A stretch of 64,000 bases of DNA from Sphingorhabdus profundilacus (GCF_009769755.1 NZ_SDWJ01000001.1:1426001-1490000), one strand, 5' to 3'. Shown: positions 44,859-54,964, numbered from the stretch's first letter. The notes: generated by a model from the letters alone, not told the origin. Numbers and translations are program-made.

Positions 44859-44932
44859 CTTTGCAATCGACCCGTTGACGACAGGCCAAGTTGCTGGCAA
44901 TAGCAGCGCGCTCATGGGTTAAACCGAGAGAT

Positions 44933-45006
44933 GCGGGTATAGCATAGTGGTAATGCACTAGCCTTCCAAGCTAGCTAGAGGGGTTCGATTCCCCTTACCC
45001 GCTCCA
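44933..45006 (+). tRNA. tRNA-Gly (anticodon TCC)
   Basis: 74 bases including the encoded CCA: acceptor GCGGGTA/TACCCGC, anticodon loop CTTCCAA giving TCC, T arm GGGGTTCGATTCCCC. A cloverleaf folds cleanly. Confidence 0.95.
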
Positions 45007-45404
45007 CCGTTAACCCCTGTCGGGGCGAGCACGGATTGGAAGCGTCGCGTCGCCATTATCAAAACAAAGCTCGGGATTGATCGTGCCTGTCTCGATCAGA
45101 CAGCAAAATAACTGTCGGCCTCCGGTCGCGTGGATGTGGGATCGCGTCCGAAGGCCGATGTTTTTGAGCGTAGCGGGTTCCCGCCAACCTCTGCAGACTG
45201 AATAGAAAGCCACTTCAGATGGACCAGTATCGCGGCAAACGCCGCTCAAGAAATGGCTGACGTACCAGTCTATCAGGTAAAACGGCATCGCCATCTGATA
45301 GTTTAAGGTTTTTCGAACTTTTTTTCCGAAATATGATTTTAAAGCAAAGGAGAACGGAAAAAGGAAACCCGACGTTCAGCGCCCTTTCTCGTTTCGAAAT
45401 CACA
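45007..45404. other. Gene-poor interval after tRNA-Gly
   Basis: 398 bases without a convincing gene. A 94-codon minus-strand frame (45010-45294) is cysteine- and arginine-rich with no family pattern and no Shine-Dalgarno. No repeat of the tRNA 3' end was seen downstream, so no integration site is supported. Possibly decayed sequence plus the promoter side of neighbours. Confidence 0.4.
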
Positions 45405-46577
45405 TCAACCCGTTGGCTGCGCTTTCCAGCTACCGCTGTTTTGATATTCCGGCTTTATATTCGTCGCCTGCGGCAGTTTCTCGCCACTAAATTCAGTGTT
45501 GCTGAGATAATTAGGCATTTCCCGACCATGTTCCAATGTCGAAAATGCAGGCGTCGCCCTGTGTTGCGTTGCGCCGGCGTCTGGGTTTGAGTAGGATTTC
45601 AGTGCCCGTTCGGCATCAGCCTCCGCCTTTAGCCGTGCCGCAGCAAACTCCGTTTCATACCGCTTTTGTAGTTCGACCGGATCAAGGCTATCAAATATCA
45701 AAGGTTGCGATGTCCTCGGTTTTGGGCCGGGAAAGGGTTCGATACCTGCATATTTGCGAAAGAATGCGGAGAGCCGACCAGCGTTGCCTTTCCAACTATA
45801 AAATCTGTGAGCGCCAATTGTTGAAATGAAGTTCAAGCTGGGAGCCCAATAGGGATATACATAAGTTGCATGATAATGTGTCGCCGTACCGACGGGTGCG
45901 TAAACATAACCAGCCAAAGCTTGGGCTGCCACATTTTGGGCACGCAGCCAAGATGTTCGCGCTGGTACCCGCGCCATGGATCCGTCACAGCTATAACTAA
46001 ACTGGCAACCGGTTGCGCGTTCAGAACCTTGATAAATGACGCCGCAAACGCTGTTAGGAAAGACTGGGTGGCGCATTCTATTCAGAATAACTTGAGCAAC
46101 AGCACGCTGGCCAGCCTCTGGTTCATTTGCGGCTTCGTAATAAAGGGCATCGGTCAAACATTTCAACGCGCGACTATGTTCAGCGGTACCTGAACGCAGC
46201 ACGAAAGGTCGTGCAGCATTGACGGTAGCTTCTGTTCCAGTTGTGGAATCCTGAATACCGTTCAAAATAGTTTCTTCACCCTGGTTTGCGTTAAGCGGAG
46301 TGGGAGTTGCAGATAAACTTTGATCGATGTAAAATAATGCCGATCCGGGGAAATTTTCAGCGGGAAATTCCGCATCCCATTTCATCGCGGAGCGCTCCAT
46401 CACATTATCAGTCCGGCCAAACGGCGCTATCTGTGCCACTGAAGGCACCAGTGCCAAAAGTGCAAATGCCAGCAAAACAAGCATAATCTCGCGGGTTCCA
46501 ATGAAACGCCGGTGCGATTGCTTTCGCGTAGCTCTTTTGCGCGGTGCATGCACTTCGTTAATCGGTTCGTGGATCAT
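45405..46577 (-). CDS. SleB-type cell wall hydrolase
   Basis: 390 residues. A basic N-terminus and one membrane segment (EIMLVLLAFALLALVPSVAQ, ~30-50), a linker, then the Hydrolase_2/SleB catalytic domain at about 130-245: CLTDALYYEAANEPEAGQRAVAQVILNR with the key glutamate, HPVFPNSVCGVIYQG and GCQFSYSCDGS. Members cut peptidoglycan. The C-terminal ~120 residues are low complexity and not recognised. Probably periplasmic, anchored in the inner membrane. Confidence 0.88.
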   Translation of the reverse strand: MIHEPINEVHAPRKRATRKQSHRRFIGTREIMLVLLAFALLALVPSVAQIAPFGRTDNVMERSAMKWDAEFPAENFPGSALFYIDQSLSATPTPLNANQGEETILNGIQDSTTGTEATVNAARPFVLRSGTAEHSRALKCLTDALYYEAANEPEAGQRAVAQVILNRMRHPVFPNSVCGVIYQGSERATGCQFSYSCDGSMARVPARTSWLRAQNVAAQALAGYVYAPVGTATHYHATYVYPYWAPSLNFISTIGAHRFYSWKGNAGRLSAFFRKYAGIEPFPGPKPRTSQPLIFDSLDPVELQKRYETEFAAARLKAEADAERALKSYSNPDAGATQHRATPAFSTLEHGREMPNYLSNTEFSGEKLPQATNIKPEYQNSGSWKAQPTG

Positions 46578-46721
46578 ATGGCACTTTACAAAACAAAGTC
46601 GGACAGCGTTAGAAAGCTTGCCATTACATGAATATGCCGCACGAAGCGCCTGCGTTTTTCAGGCTGTGCCAGTGTGGGACGAGGACCATCGAACATGTTA
46701 AATGATGTAAAATAAACAACG

Positions 46722-47726
46722 TTATGAAGTGCTTATTACTAATCCTGCAACCGCCGATGCCAGAATGAAAGCCCGCACCAAACGCCCTTTCCGGCCCAAG
46801 CGCAAAATGGTCCGCACGGCGCCATCAAAGCCTTGTCCAGCGCGAACCTGTTGAACCATCATGTTGAATTCTGGGCCCTCGAGCATTTCATTCGAATAGC
46901 GCAACCTTTCAACCATCTTGCGCCGAACATAGGCGGCTGCTTGTTGATCGCCAAATAGGGTACCGATCTCTTCAAATCGGGGGAGCGTGTGTCTATCGTC
47001 GAACAGACTGCCTTTTCCTCCGGACCGCCTGATATGATCGAGCCATGCAATTGCTGCGGCTTTTGCCTGTTCACCCGCATGCTTTTGACTAATCTGGGTC
47101 GCACTTCTGCGATACAGTAAAAGCCGTTCTGGCAGATTACAAATGTCAGTGCATAAGGATGCCCTGAGCCATAAGTCATAATCTTCCGCATGGCGGAAAG
47201 CTGGGCGGTAGGCGGATAGGCGGCGGATGAGCGTTGTTCGCATCATCACCGAAGGGTGACAAACCGGGGGGCCTTGTTCCAGCGAAAGCCGCGCTGCAAC
47301 TGGGGTCAGCGGATATTTCTCCCTTGCGCGTGTAAGTACCCCATTTTCGTCAAGATCGTGGGTGTTGCACCCCAAAATACCGACGTGCGAATGGTCCGCA
47401 AGATAGGCAACCTGTCGTGACAGTCGATCCGGCATGGAGATGTCGTCGCTATCCATTCTTGCCAACAAGGGCGCGCGGGCCGCGGCCACCAGTTCGTTCA
47501 GACTGGCCACAAGGCCACGATTTTCCCTCTCAATCAACCGAATGCGATCATCGGTTTTGGCTAGATTACGCAAGATTTCCGAACTGCCGTCGGTCGACCC
47601 GTCATTCACAATCAGAAATTCGAAATCCCTAAAATGTTGCTGCAATATAGATTGCACACAGGCATAGAGATGCGGTGCGCCGTTATAGACGCTCATAATT
47701 ACGGAAACGCAGGGCCCTGTTGCCAT
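46722..47726 (-). CDS. Family 2 glycosyltransferase
   Basis: 334 residues with the GT-A fold: VSVIMSVYNGAPHLYACVQSILQQ, FEFLIVNDGSTDGS, the DXD-like LLARMDSDDISMPDRL and a later CHPSVMMRTTLIRR and HAEDYDLWLRA. A hydrophobic C-terminal end (VRAFILASAVAGLVIS) suggests membrane association. Possibly an envelope or exopolysaccharide sugar transferase; donor and acceptor unknown. Divergent from trmL by ~56 bp; no neighbouring polysaccharide genes. Confidence 0.88.
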   Translation of the reverse strand: MATGPCVSVIMSVYNGAPHLYACVQSILQQHFRDFEFLIVNDGSTDGSSEILRNLAKTDDRIRLIERENRGLVASLNELVAAARAPLLARMDSDDISMPDRLSRQVAYLADHSHVGILGCNTHDLDENGVLTRAREKYPLTPVAARLSLEQGPPVCHPSVMMRTTLIRRLSAYRPAFRHAEDYDLWLRASLCTDICNLPERLLLYRRSATQISQKHAGEQAKAAAIAWLDHIRRSGGKGSLFDDRHTLPRFEEIGTLFGDQQAAAYVRRKMVERLRYSNEMLEGPEFNMMVQQVRAGQGFDGAVRTILRLGRKGRLVRAFILASAVAGLVISTS

Positions 47727-47782
47727 CAGGCGTTACTAACCGCTAATCGTCACAAATTGGTTTCCAATGGACAGGAATATGC

Positions 47783-48244
47783 ATGCGGATTGCGCTTTAT
47801 CAGCCAGACATCGCCGGGAATGTCGGCGCAGTTTTAAGATTATCGGCCTGTTTTGGAGTTCCTTGCGACATCATCGAACCCTGTGGCTTCGCCTTTTCCG
47901 AACGCGCATTGAGACGCGCCGGCATGGATTACGCCATCAAAGCGGACATAAAGCGTCACGCCGACTGGAATGCATTTTCCAATGCTATAGCGCCGGCAAG
48001 ACTGGTGCTGATGACTACCAAAGGTTCAATCTCGCTGCCGAAATTCTCGTTTCAGAAAGAGGATATCATCCTGATGGGTTCAGAAGGTTCGGGGGTCCCC
48101 GAACATGTCCATAGCCATGTGACCGCGCGCGTTCACATTCCTCTTCGTCCTGAGTTTCGATCCTTGAATGTTGCCGTATCGGCTGGCATCGCATTGGCCG
48201 AAGCATTACGACAAACCAGTCAATTTCCCGGAGAGTGTGCGTGA
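47783..48244 (+). CDS. trmL: tRNA (cytidine/uridine-34-2'-O)-methyltransferase
   Basis: 153 residues, a minimal SPOUT knot methylase: MRIALYQPDIAGNVGAVLRLSACFG, CGFAFSERALRRAGMDY, LMGSEGSGVPEHV and LNVAVSAGIALAEALRQT. It methylates the wobble base of tRNA-Leu isoacceptors. AGGA six bases upstream. The stop overlaps the hemF start (GTGA). First gene of trmL-hemF-lipB. Confidence 0.93.
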   Translation: MRIALYQPDIAGNVGAVLRLSACFGVPCDIIEPCGFAFSERALRRAGMDYAIKADIKRHADWNAFSNAIAPARLVLMTTKGSISLPKFSFQKEDIILMGSEGSGVPEHVHSHVTARVHIPLRPEFRSLNVAVSAGIALAEALRQTSQFPGECA

Positions 48245-49098
48245 CCTTGACATTAGACACCCGCCAGCAAGCCGCCCGCACGTGGTTTGAATCGCTCAGA
48301 GACCGGATATGCGCCGCATTCGAAGAAATTGAACGTGAGGCAGGGTCATCTGCTGATTTTCAATATTCGCCTTGGGACCGCACTGACCATGACGGATCGC
48401 CCGGCGGCGGCGGTGTGCGCGGCGTAATGAAAGGGCGTGTTTTTGAAAAAGTCGGGGTAAATGTTTCAACCGTAGGCGGACGCTTCAACCCGGAATTTGC
48501 AAAAACAATCCATGGCGCCGCAGAAGATCCGAATTTTTTTGCAACCGGCATCAGCCTTGTTGCCCATATGTCCAACCCGCATGTTCCAGCTGTCCACATG
48601 AACACGCGATATCTGGTCACGACCAAAAGCTGGTTTGGAGGAGGCGCAGATTTGAACCCGCCTATTCCTTATGAAGAAGATACAGCCGATTTTCATGCGC
48701 GGTTGCGGGCCGCCTGCGCCCCATATGGCCCCGATGTTTATGAAAAATATCGGGCGTGGGCCGAAGATTATTTCTGGATACCACATCGTGGCGTCCACCG
48801 CGGCGTCGGCGGAATTTTCTACGACCATCTTGAAAACAGCAGCGACGCCCTGTTCGAACAGAATTTCGCCCTGACACGCGATGTTGGCGATGCGTTTCTG
48901 GACATTTTCCCCAAACTGGTTCGCCGCCGAATGTCGATGGAATTTACACCGGAGCAAAAACAGGCCCAGCGCAGATGGCGTGGTTTATACGCCGAATTCA
49001 ATTTGGTTTATGACCGGGGCACGACTTTTGGACTGAAAACCGGCGGGAATGTCGACGCCATATTGATGAGCCTGCCACCTGACGTGGCGTGGGATTGA
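48241..49098 (+). CDS. hemF: Oxygen-dependent coproporphyrinogen-III oxidase
   Basis: 285 residues. Converts coproporphyrinogen III to protoporphyrinogen IX using O2 in haem synthesis. Motifs: FQYSPWDRTDHDGSPGGGG, GRVFEKVGVNVSTV, FGGGADLNPPIPYEEDT, HRGVGGIFYDHLE and YAEFNLVYDRGTTFGLKTGG. Start taken as GTG at 48241, five bases after GGAGAG and overlapping the trmL stop. Being aerobic-type, it fits a respiratory organism with bc1. Confidence 0.94.
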   Translation: MTLTLDTRQQAARTWFESLRDRICAAFEEIEREAGSSADFQYSPWDRTDHDGSPGGGGVRGVMKGRVFEKVGVNVSTVGGRFNPEFAKTIHGAAEDPNFFATGISLVAHMSNPHVPAVHMNTRYLVTTKSWFGGGADLNPPIPYEEDTADFHARLRAACAPYGPDVYEKYRAWAEDYFWIPHRGVHRGVGGIFYDHLENSSDALFEQNFALTRDVGDAFLDIFPKLVRRRMSMEFTPEQKQAQRRWRGLYAEFNLVYDRGTTFGLKTGGNVDAILMSLPPDVAWD

Positions 49099-49104
49099 GT
49101 TTTA

Positions 49105-49791
49105 ATGCCCGAATATTATCAAATCCGGACCATTGGTCCCGACCTATCCGCAAACATCGATTGGGAAATCACCCATGGTTTAACCCCATATCCCGAAGCG
49201 GTGGCACATATGGAAGGGTTGCAGACAGCCATTCGCGAGAATGGCGCGCGAGAACTGGTGTGGTTGCTGGAACACCCGCCTTTATATACCGGTGGAACGA
49301 GTGCAGATCCGACAGAACTGCTCAGTCAACAATTCCCTGTTTACAATAGTGGACGCGGCGGTCGCTACACCTATCATGGTCCGGGTCAGCGGGTAGGTTA
49401 TGTCATGCTGGACCTGGCAAAGCGTGGCAAAGATGTTCGCAGCTATGTCCACGCCCTGGAAGGCTGGGTCATCGATGCACTGGCGCAATTTGACGTCAAG
49501 GCCCGCCGAGCCGATGGACGCATAGGAATTTGGTGCGACACGCCTATGGGGCAAGAAGCCAAAATCGGTGCGATTGGGGTCCGCATCCGGCGTTGGGTAA
49601 CAATGCACGGCTTCGCGGTAAACATCGCGCCCGACCTTGGACATTTTGGGGGCATTGTTCCATGCGGTATTGCCGAATATCCTGTGACCAGCCTTGCTGA
49701 TTTAGGTATCGGGGTATCTTTGAAAGACTTTGACGATGCGCTTGCTTCGACATTTACCAAATTCCTCGACACCCTTGCCAAATCAGGCTGA
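49105..49791 (+). CDS. lipB: Lipoyl(octanoyl) transferase
   Basis: 228 residues. Transfers octanoate from ACP to lipoyl domains. VWLLEHPPLYTGGTS, the GRGGRYTYHGPGQRVGYVMLDL motif, GIWCDTPMGQEAKIGAIGVRIRRWVTMHGFAVNI with the catalytic lysine and GGIVPCGI with the active-site cysteine. Six bases after hemF; presumably the same transcript. Confidence 0.94.
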   Translation: MPEYYQIRTIGPDLSANIDWEITHGLTPYPEAVAHMEGLQTAIRENGARELVWLLEHPPLYTGGTSADPTELLSQQFPVYNSGRGGRYTYHGPGQRVGYVMLDLAKRGKDVRSYVHALEGWVIDALAQFDVKARRADGRIGIWCDTPMGQEAKIGAIGVRIRRWVTMHGFAVNIAPDLGHFGGIVPCGIAEYPVTSLADLGIGVSLKDFDDALASTFTKFLDTLAKSG

Positions 49792-49829
49792 AAATATAGG
49801 GTCGCGACGCAGCCACCGGAGAAACATAA

Positions 49830-50117
49830 ATGCGTGCCTATTTATTGATTGCGGCCATTTTCTTGCCGGGCCTTTCGGCCTGTAGCGACAACAAAGAAGA
49901 TAATCAGGTCACTGCAACCCGAATGGATGATCTGGGCAGTTTGGAAGGCACGATTAGCGACGATATGATCAACACCGATATGTCGACGGATGAAGGACCC
50001 TATGAATCGGTTGTACCGGCCGAAGTAAAGCCGGAAGCTAAAGCGGAAGAAAAACCGTTGGAGGAAGCAGAGATGCCGATACCGGTTGTTACGGACGAAA
50101 AAGCGACCACCGAATGA
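49830..50117 (+). CDS. Small acidic lipoprotein
   Basis: 95 residues. Lipoprotein signal peptide with lipobox LSAC (cysteine ~18), then a low-complexity acidic chain rich in Asp, Glu, Lys and Pro (EVKPEAKAEEKPLEEAEMPIP). No known family. It may be disordered. Its stop overlaps the flavin oxidoreductase start (ATGA), so the two are translated together. Confidence 0.7.
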   Translation: MRAYLLIAAIFLPGLSACSDNKEDNQVTATRMDDLGSLEGTISDDMINTDMSTDEGPYESVVPAEVKPEAKAEEKPLEEAEMPIPVVTDEKATTE

Positions 50118-51397
50118 AACTGTCTGATCCATTGACACTGCCCTGCGGTGCCCGATTGCCGAACCGCATTGCAAAGGCCGCGATGACCGAAGGGTTGGCC
50201 AATATTTATGGACAGCCGACGGCTGAACTCGAAAAATTATACAGCATCTGGTCCGATGGCGGCGCCGGGCTGCACATTTCCGGAAATATACAGATAGATG
50301 GCGACCATCTTGAAAGGCCAGGGAATGTTATAATTGACCGGATGCCATCGCCCGAAATGCGCGCGGCACTTATGCGATGGACCGCTGCGGCAGCACGGGG
50401 CGGCAATCATTTTTGGGCGCAGATCAGCCATGCCGGACGGCAGACAATGAAGACGGTCAATCCAAAACCCAAGGCCCCATCTGCTGTAAAACTCGGGTTG
50501 CCGGGCGGACAATTTGGAATGCCGGTCGCTCTTGCCGAAACAGAAATTCTAAATTTGATAAGCCGCTTTGGCCAGGCCGCACAAATCTGTCGGGATAACG
50601 GGTTTACCGGTGTTCAAATCCACGCCGCCCATGGCTATCTTATTTCCCAATTTTTGAGCCCGCTCAGCAACCTTCGGCGGGACCGATGGGGTGGCAGCCT
50701 GGAAAACCGTGCCCGGTTCTTATTGTTCACGATAAACACTGTCCGCCAGTTGGTCGGACCGACTTTCCCCATTTCAGTGAAGCTCAACAGCGCAGATTTC
50801 CAGCGCGGCGGCTTTGCTTTTGAAGATAGCCTTAAAGTGGCCCGATGGCTGCAAGAGGCGGGGGTTGATCTCATCGAGATATCCGGCGGTACTTATGAAC
50901 AACCCAAATTATTAGGCTTGGAAGGCATCGACGCTGCAGAACCGCAGTCGGTTGCCGAAACAACGCTCGCCCGCGAAGCTTATTTCGTCGACTTTGCAAA
51001 AGCCATGAAGGACGAAATTACCATAGCATTGATGGTGACAGGCGGTTTTCGCAGCGCCTCGGCCATGGAGCAGGCGCTTCGCTCAGGAGCGGCCGATGTC
51101 ATCGGTTTGGCCCGGCCGCTATGTGTTATGCCCGATGGACCAAAGCGATTGCTAAGCGGCGTTGCGATTCTGCCGAAAACGGAAACACAATTGGCGTTGT
51201 TGCCCGACTGGCTGTCAGGGCTGCGTAAATTCAAGATGATCCGCGCCATTGATGGCTTTGCAGTGCAGTTCTGGTATTATAGCCAGATATATGCCTTAGG
51301 CCGGACAGGACGGACAAATTTGAATATGTCCGTCTTTGCCGCGTTGCGCGAAGTCGAAAGCTATCAGAAAAAATGGTTACGCGGACGTCACTCTTAG
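50114..51397 (+). CDS. Old yellow enzyme family NADH:flavin oxidoreductase
   Basis: 427 residues, an FMN-binding TIM barrel: [26 protein letters not shown], the [42 protein letters not shown] block with the catalytic tyrosine and histidines, [27 protein letters not shown]. The C-terminal ~60 residues form a helical tail. Likely reduces alpha,beta-unsaturated carbonyls or related substrates; not specified by position. Convergent with fdxA, 4-base overlap. Confidence 0.88.
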   Translation: MKLSDPLTLPCGARLPNRIAKAAMTEGLANIYGQPTAELEKLYSIWSDGGAGLHISGNIQIDGDHLERPGNVIIDRMPSPEMRAALMRWTAAAARGGNHFWAQISHAGRQTMKTVNPKPKAPSAVKLGLPGGQFGMPVALAETEILNLISRFGQAAQICRDNGFTGVQIHAAHGYLISQFLSPLSNLRRDRWGGSLENRARFLLFTINTVRQLVGPTFPISVKLNSADFQRGGFAFEDSLKVARWLQEAGVDLIEISGGTYEQPKLLGLEGIDAAEPQSVAETTLAREAYFVDFAKAMKDEITIALMVTGGFRSASAMEQALRSGAADVIGLARPLCVMPDGPKRLLSGVAILPKTETQLALLPDWLSGLRKFKMIRAIDGFAVQFWYYSQIYALGRTGRTNLNMSVFAALREVESYQKKWLRGRHS

Positions 51398-51732
51398 TCG
51401 CCCTCACCAGGATCCGCTGAAAAATATTTGTCGAATTTGCCTTCTTCACCCTTATGTTCATCTGCATCGGCCGGTGGTTCCCGGCTGCTGGTGATGTTCG
51501 GCCATTCGGCGCTGTACGTTGCGTTGAGTTCAAGCCATTGCTCCAGACCGCTTTCAGTGTCGGGCAAAATGGCTTCGGCGGGGCACTCAGGTTCACAAAC
51601 GCCGCAATCAATGCATTCATTGGGGTTGATGACCAGCATATTATCGCCTTCGTAGAAACAATCCACCGGACAAACTTCTACACAATCCATATATTTGCAG
51701 CGGATGCAGGCATCGGTAACAACATAAGTCAT
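51394..51732 (-). CDS. fdxA: Seven-iron ferredoxin FdxA
   Basis: 112 residues. Cysteine pattern [19 protein letters not shown] and [16 protein letters not shown] suits one [3Fe-4S] and one [4Fe-4S] cluster, as in the alphaproteobacterial FdxA family. C-terminal extension EHKGEEGKF is charged. Last gene of the FAD reductase-helicase-S4-fdxA run, 181 bp after the S4 gene. In many relatives a CarD-type regulator follows fdxA; none does here. Confidence 0.93.
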   Translation of the reverse strand: MTYVVTDACIRCKYMDCVEVCPVDCFYEGDNMLVINPNECIDCGVCEPECPAEAILPDTESGLEQWLELNATYSAEWPNITSSREPPADADEHKGEEGKFDKYFSADPGEGD

Positions 51733-51892
51733 CGGTGGAATTCTCCCAAATGCGGCGGCGAATTGGCCGCTTCACAATTCCTGCCTATTGTCAGTCGCAC
51801 GGTCAAGTCAACGCCGTTGTGTAGCCGACATTAAATATTTAGGCCATGAAAGCATACATATCATCTTCGCATTCAGTTTGACGCCTCCCAAG

Positions 51893-51917
51893 CGCATTTA
51901 AGGGGTCCTGACCCTAG
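51893..51917. repeat. Solo copy of the CTAGGGTCAGGACC repeat
   Basis: The minus strand reads CTAGGGTCAGGACC-CCTTAAAT, matching the repeats at 60641-60921 and 20283-20303. The CTAG provides the TAG stop of the S4 gene (51914-51916). Confidence 0.75.
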
Positions 51918-52177
51918 CCCAGCATCTGATAGCATGCCATTGCCTCAGCTGCTGGGCCGCGCCTTACGGGCATTGCCAGGAGCTTGAATATGACCACCGC
52001 TTCATCCCGCGGCATGGTTATGACGTCGCCCACGCTGACCGTTGCGCTACCCTTTTCTATTCTGCGGCCATTGACGCGAATATAACCACTTTCGGCCCAA
52101 CCCTGTGCCAAGCTCCTGCTTTTCGCGATCCTCAGAAAGAACAGCAATTTGTCGATCCGCAGCGCAGTTTCTGGCAT
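51914..52177 (-). CDS. S4-domain RNA-binding protein (HslR-like)
   Basis: 87 residues: LRIDKLLFFLRIAKSRSLAQGW, SGYIRVNGRRIEKGSATVSVGDVI, a complete S4 fold of the heat-shock Hsp15/HslR type, which binds stalled 50S-nascent chain complexes. Starts six bases after the helicase gene. The final residues AMACYQMLG and stop TAG abut a repeat element, so the original C-terminus may have been changed; family members often have a longer basic tail. Confidence 0.88.
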   Translation of the reverse strand: MPETALRIDKLLFFLRIAKSRSLAQGWAESGYIRVNGRRIEKGSATVSVGDVITMPRDEAVVIFKLLAMPVRRGPAAEAMACYQMLG

Positions 52178-52183
52178 GGCGGG

Positions 52184-54961
52184 TTAGAATTTCAGGCCCT
52201 TTAATGCCGCTAGTTGCAAGGCGAGTGCCGACGGTGGTGAAGCATCTTTCGCTTTGGGCGGGACACGTTCAGGGTTAGCTTTCGAATTGGCCGTGTCTTT
52301 TGGTTTTGGACGGACGGGTCTGGCGCGTTGCGTCCGCTGCTCTTGTGGCCTTGGTTTAGGAAGCCCGACCCAGCGCCAATGGGTCAGATGTACAGGTTGC
52401 GCCAATGGAACCGCCTGCATCGCATCCACTGGATTGTTATCAGGCGTAGCGCCTTCGCTCTCTGTTTGATCGTGGATGACCAATCCGTCCTGATCATTTC
52501 CGGAAACAGGGCATTGTACGGCAGTTGCGTCCAATTCTTCCTGCGTCTCGGCTTTTTCGGCGGGCGCCTCCATATAGCGGAATCCTGCATCGCGCATCAA
52601 CGCTTTCAATCCGGCATCGCTCAGGCCCAAGGATGTCGCAAAAGCCATATCCATGCTAAAGCTATTTACCTGCCCGCGCGCTTCATGCGCTTTTTTGATA
52701 ACGCGTTCAGCCAAATCAATACGCACATATTCATCGCCGACCCGCCTGTAGCCGGCATTTCGTGCTTCGCCTGGATGTGCAAATTTCCATTCTTTCAAAT
52801 GGACGGCGCTCTCCGGCGGTAACTGCGGCATCGATCGTCCGTCTCTGGCAGCGAATAACGCGGCACGCCATTTCGCAGCGGCCGGCTTTAAAGCAGCATG
52901 ATGATAAATATCGAGCGCTCCAAAGACGATCCCGCCTTTACGCGCAGCGCCTCTCGCGTCTTTGGGAAGGGCGGCGATGGCGTCGGCGAGATAATGACGA
53001 CCTGCGATACCGCCAGCTTCGGCCAACTGCACGGCCAGCGCACGGACATTACCGTCGACGTCGGCCTGTTGAGACAATTGCTGCAGGCCGACAATCCCGC
53101 CCATGGCTTTTGCCAATTGCGTCTCGATCCAGCTTTCAGCGCGAACAGCTATTTCGCGTAACGCGTCGCCTTCCAAACCCGCAACTGCCTTAACCGGGGT
53201 GAATACAGGCTGCATCAGGCTGCGCCCTTTGGTCAATAAACCAAGCGGCTCTCCCTTCCACAAGATTGCCGGCTTACCGTCGCCGTCGCTCGCCAGTGCA
53301 AAATCGCTGTCTTCAGCCATTGCTACATCCCTTGCCTTTTGCCTTAATAATCCTGTCAGATGCCGTTCTGCTGCAGCCAATAACAGCTTACGGTCACCTG
53401 CTTTTGCTGACGGGTCAACCCGAAACGAAAAGCCCTGTAAAGTTCCAATATCTTCTCCGTCGACCAGAACACGGTTAGCTCCATCAATCTCCACTGGAAA
53501 AAGCGCAGAATCACCAACTGTTTTTCGCAGCAGCATTGCTGTTCGCCTGTCGACAAAACGTTGCCGCAGCGCATCGTGGAGCGCGTCTGAGAGCTTGGTT
53601 TCCAACGCCCGGGCTCTTTCCGCCATGACCGCAGGATCCGCCAGCCAATCGATGCGGTGAGCGATATAGGTCCATGTGCGGACACCCGCGATCCGGGCCG
53701 AAAGCGTATCGACGTCGCCTTGGATGTTATCCAGCCGCGCCAATTCACCGGCAAAAAGGGATTGCGGCAGCACGCGATCTCCCTGACCTAAATAATGCCA
53801 TAAGGAGCCGACAAAGCGGCTGTGATGCTCCTCACCCATCTGACGGAAATCGGGGAGGCTGGCGACCTCCCAAAGCCGCGCCACATCTACCGGATGTCGG
53901 ATGAGTGCTTGGACATCAGGCATTTCGGACAATCGCTTCAGGACCGAAAGATCAATGGCTCTGGGCGCCGGCATCAAGCCGGGGCGATCTGGCCTGGATT
54001 CCAGGTCCGCGATCAGGGTTGCGACCGAATCGAGTCTTGGCTCTGCATCACGCCAATACAGCCAGTCCAGTCGCGGGAATTCGTGGTTCTCGATCGCCAG
54101 CACCTCTTCGGGTGAAAATTCGCTGCCTTCGCCCGCCAATGTTCCGAAACTACCATCGCGCTGATGGCGGCCGGCCCGGCCTGCAATCTGAGCCATTTCT
54201 GCTACGGTCAGGCGCCTGCGGCGCGTTCCGTCAAATTTCGACAAGCTGGCAAAAGCAACATGGGACACGTCCAAATTGAGGCCCATGCCGATGGCATCGG
54301 TCGCCACCAAATAATCCACCTCGCCCGACTGGAACATTGCGACTTGGGCGTTGCGTGTGCGCGGGCTGAGCGCCCCCATGACCACGGCCGCTCCGCCCCG
54401 CATGCGGCGAAGCGTTTCGGCCACTGCATACACCTGCTCGATAGAGAATGCTACAATCGCAGACCGTTTAGGCAACCGGGATAGCTTTTTGGTCCCGGCA
54501 TAGCTCAAGACCGAAAATCGGGGGCGGGAAATGATTTCCGCTTCGGCAAGCAGGGTGCGGATCAGCGGCCGAAGGCTTTCCGATCCCAATATCATCGTCT
54601 CCTCGCGGCCGCGCGCATGGAGAATCCGGTCGGTAAAAATATGCCCCCGTTCCGGGTCGGCGCCCAATTGCCCTTCGTCTATTGCGACGAAAGCAAAATC
54701 CTTTTGAACAGGCATTGATTCGACGGTGCAGCAATACCACCGCGCATGAGGGGGTTCGATCCGCTCTTCGCCGGTGATTAAAGCAACTTGATTTACGCCC
54801 TTGATGGCAACGACACGATCATAAATTTCCCGTGCCAGCAAGCGCAATGGAAAGCCGATCATACCGCTGGAATGGGCGCACATACGCTCTACGGCGAGGT
54901 GGGTTTTGCCGGTGTTGGTGGGACCAAGAATGGCCGTCAGGGAAACTTTTTCTTGGGGCAA
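52184..54961 (-). CDS. SUV3-like ATP-dependent RNA/DNA helicase
   Basis: 925 residues. Superfamily 2 helicase: Walker A GPTNTGKT (13-20), IDEGQ (motif II variant of DEAD), then the helicase C-terminal domain with IVAFSIEQVYAVAETLRR, ATDAIGMGLNLDVSHVAFASLSKFDG and QIAGRAGRHQRDG. A helical middle and a charged C-terminal tail (Lys/Pro rich). Homologous to mitochondrial SUPV3L1, a degradosome helicase; the family is conserved in Alphaproteobacteria, next to S4 and fdxA genes. Function in bacteria is little studied. Confidence 0.92.
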   Translation of the reverse strand: MPQEKVSLTAILGPTNTGKTHLAVERMCAHSSGMIGFPLRLLAREIYDRVVAIKGVNQVALITGEERIEPPHARWYCCTVESMPVQKDFAFVAIDEGQLGADPERGHIFTDRILHARGREETMILGSESLRPLIRTLLAEAEIISRPRFSVLSYAGTKKLSRLPKRSAIVAFSIEQVYAVAETLRRMRGGAAVVMGALSPRTRNAQVAMFQSGEVDYLVATDAIGMGLNLDVSHVAFASLSKFDGTRRRRLTVAEMAQIAGRAGRHQRDGSFGTLAGEGSEFSPEEVLAIENHEFPRLDWLYWRDAEPRLDSVATLIADLESRPDRPGLMPAPRAIDLSVLKRLSEMPDVQALIRHPVDVARLWEVASLPDFRQMGEEHHSRFVGSLWHYLGQGDRVLPQSLFAGELARLDNIQGDVDTLSARIAGVRTWTYIAHRIDWLADPAVMAERARALETKLSDALHDALRQRFVDRRTAMLLRKTVGDSALFPVEIDGANRVLVDGEDIGTLQGFSFRVDPSAKAGDRKLLLAAAERHLTGLLRQKARDVAMAEDSDFALASDGDGKPAILWKGEPLGLLTKGRSLMQPVFTPVKAVAGLEGDALREIAVRAESWIETQLAKAMGGIVGLQQLSQQADVDGNVRALAVQLAEAGGIAGRHYLADAIAALPKDARGAARKGGIVFGALDIYHHAALKPAAAKWRAALFAARDGRSMPQLPPESAVHLKEWKFAHPGEARNAGYRRVGDEYVRIDLAERVIKKAHEARGQVNSFSMDMAFATSLGLSDAGLKALMRDAGFRYMEAPAEKAETQEELDATAVQCPVSGNDQDGLVIHDQTESEGATPDNNPVDAMQAVPLAQPVHLTHWRWVGLPKPRPQEQRTQRARPVRPKPKDTANSKANPERVPPKAKDASPPSALALQLAALKGLKF

Positions 54962-54964
54962 ATT

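Noticed and set aside
44933-45404. Integration site at tRNA-Gly
   Set aside because: No direct repeat of the tRNA 3' end and no integrase gene were found downstream.
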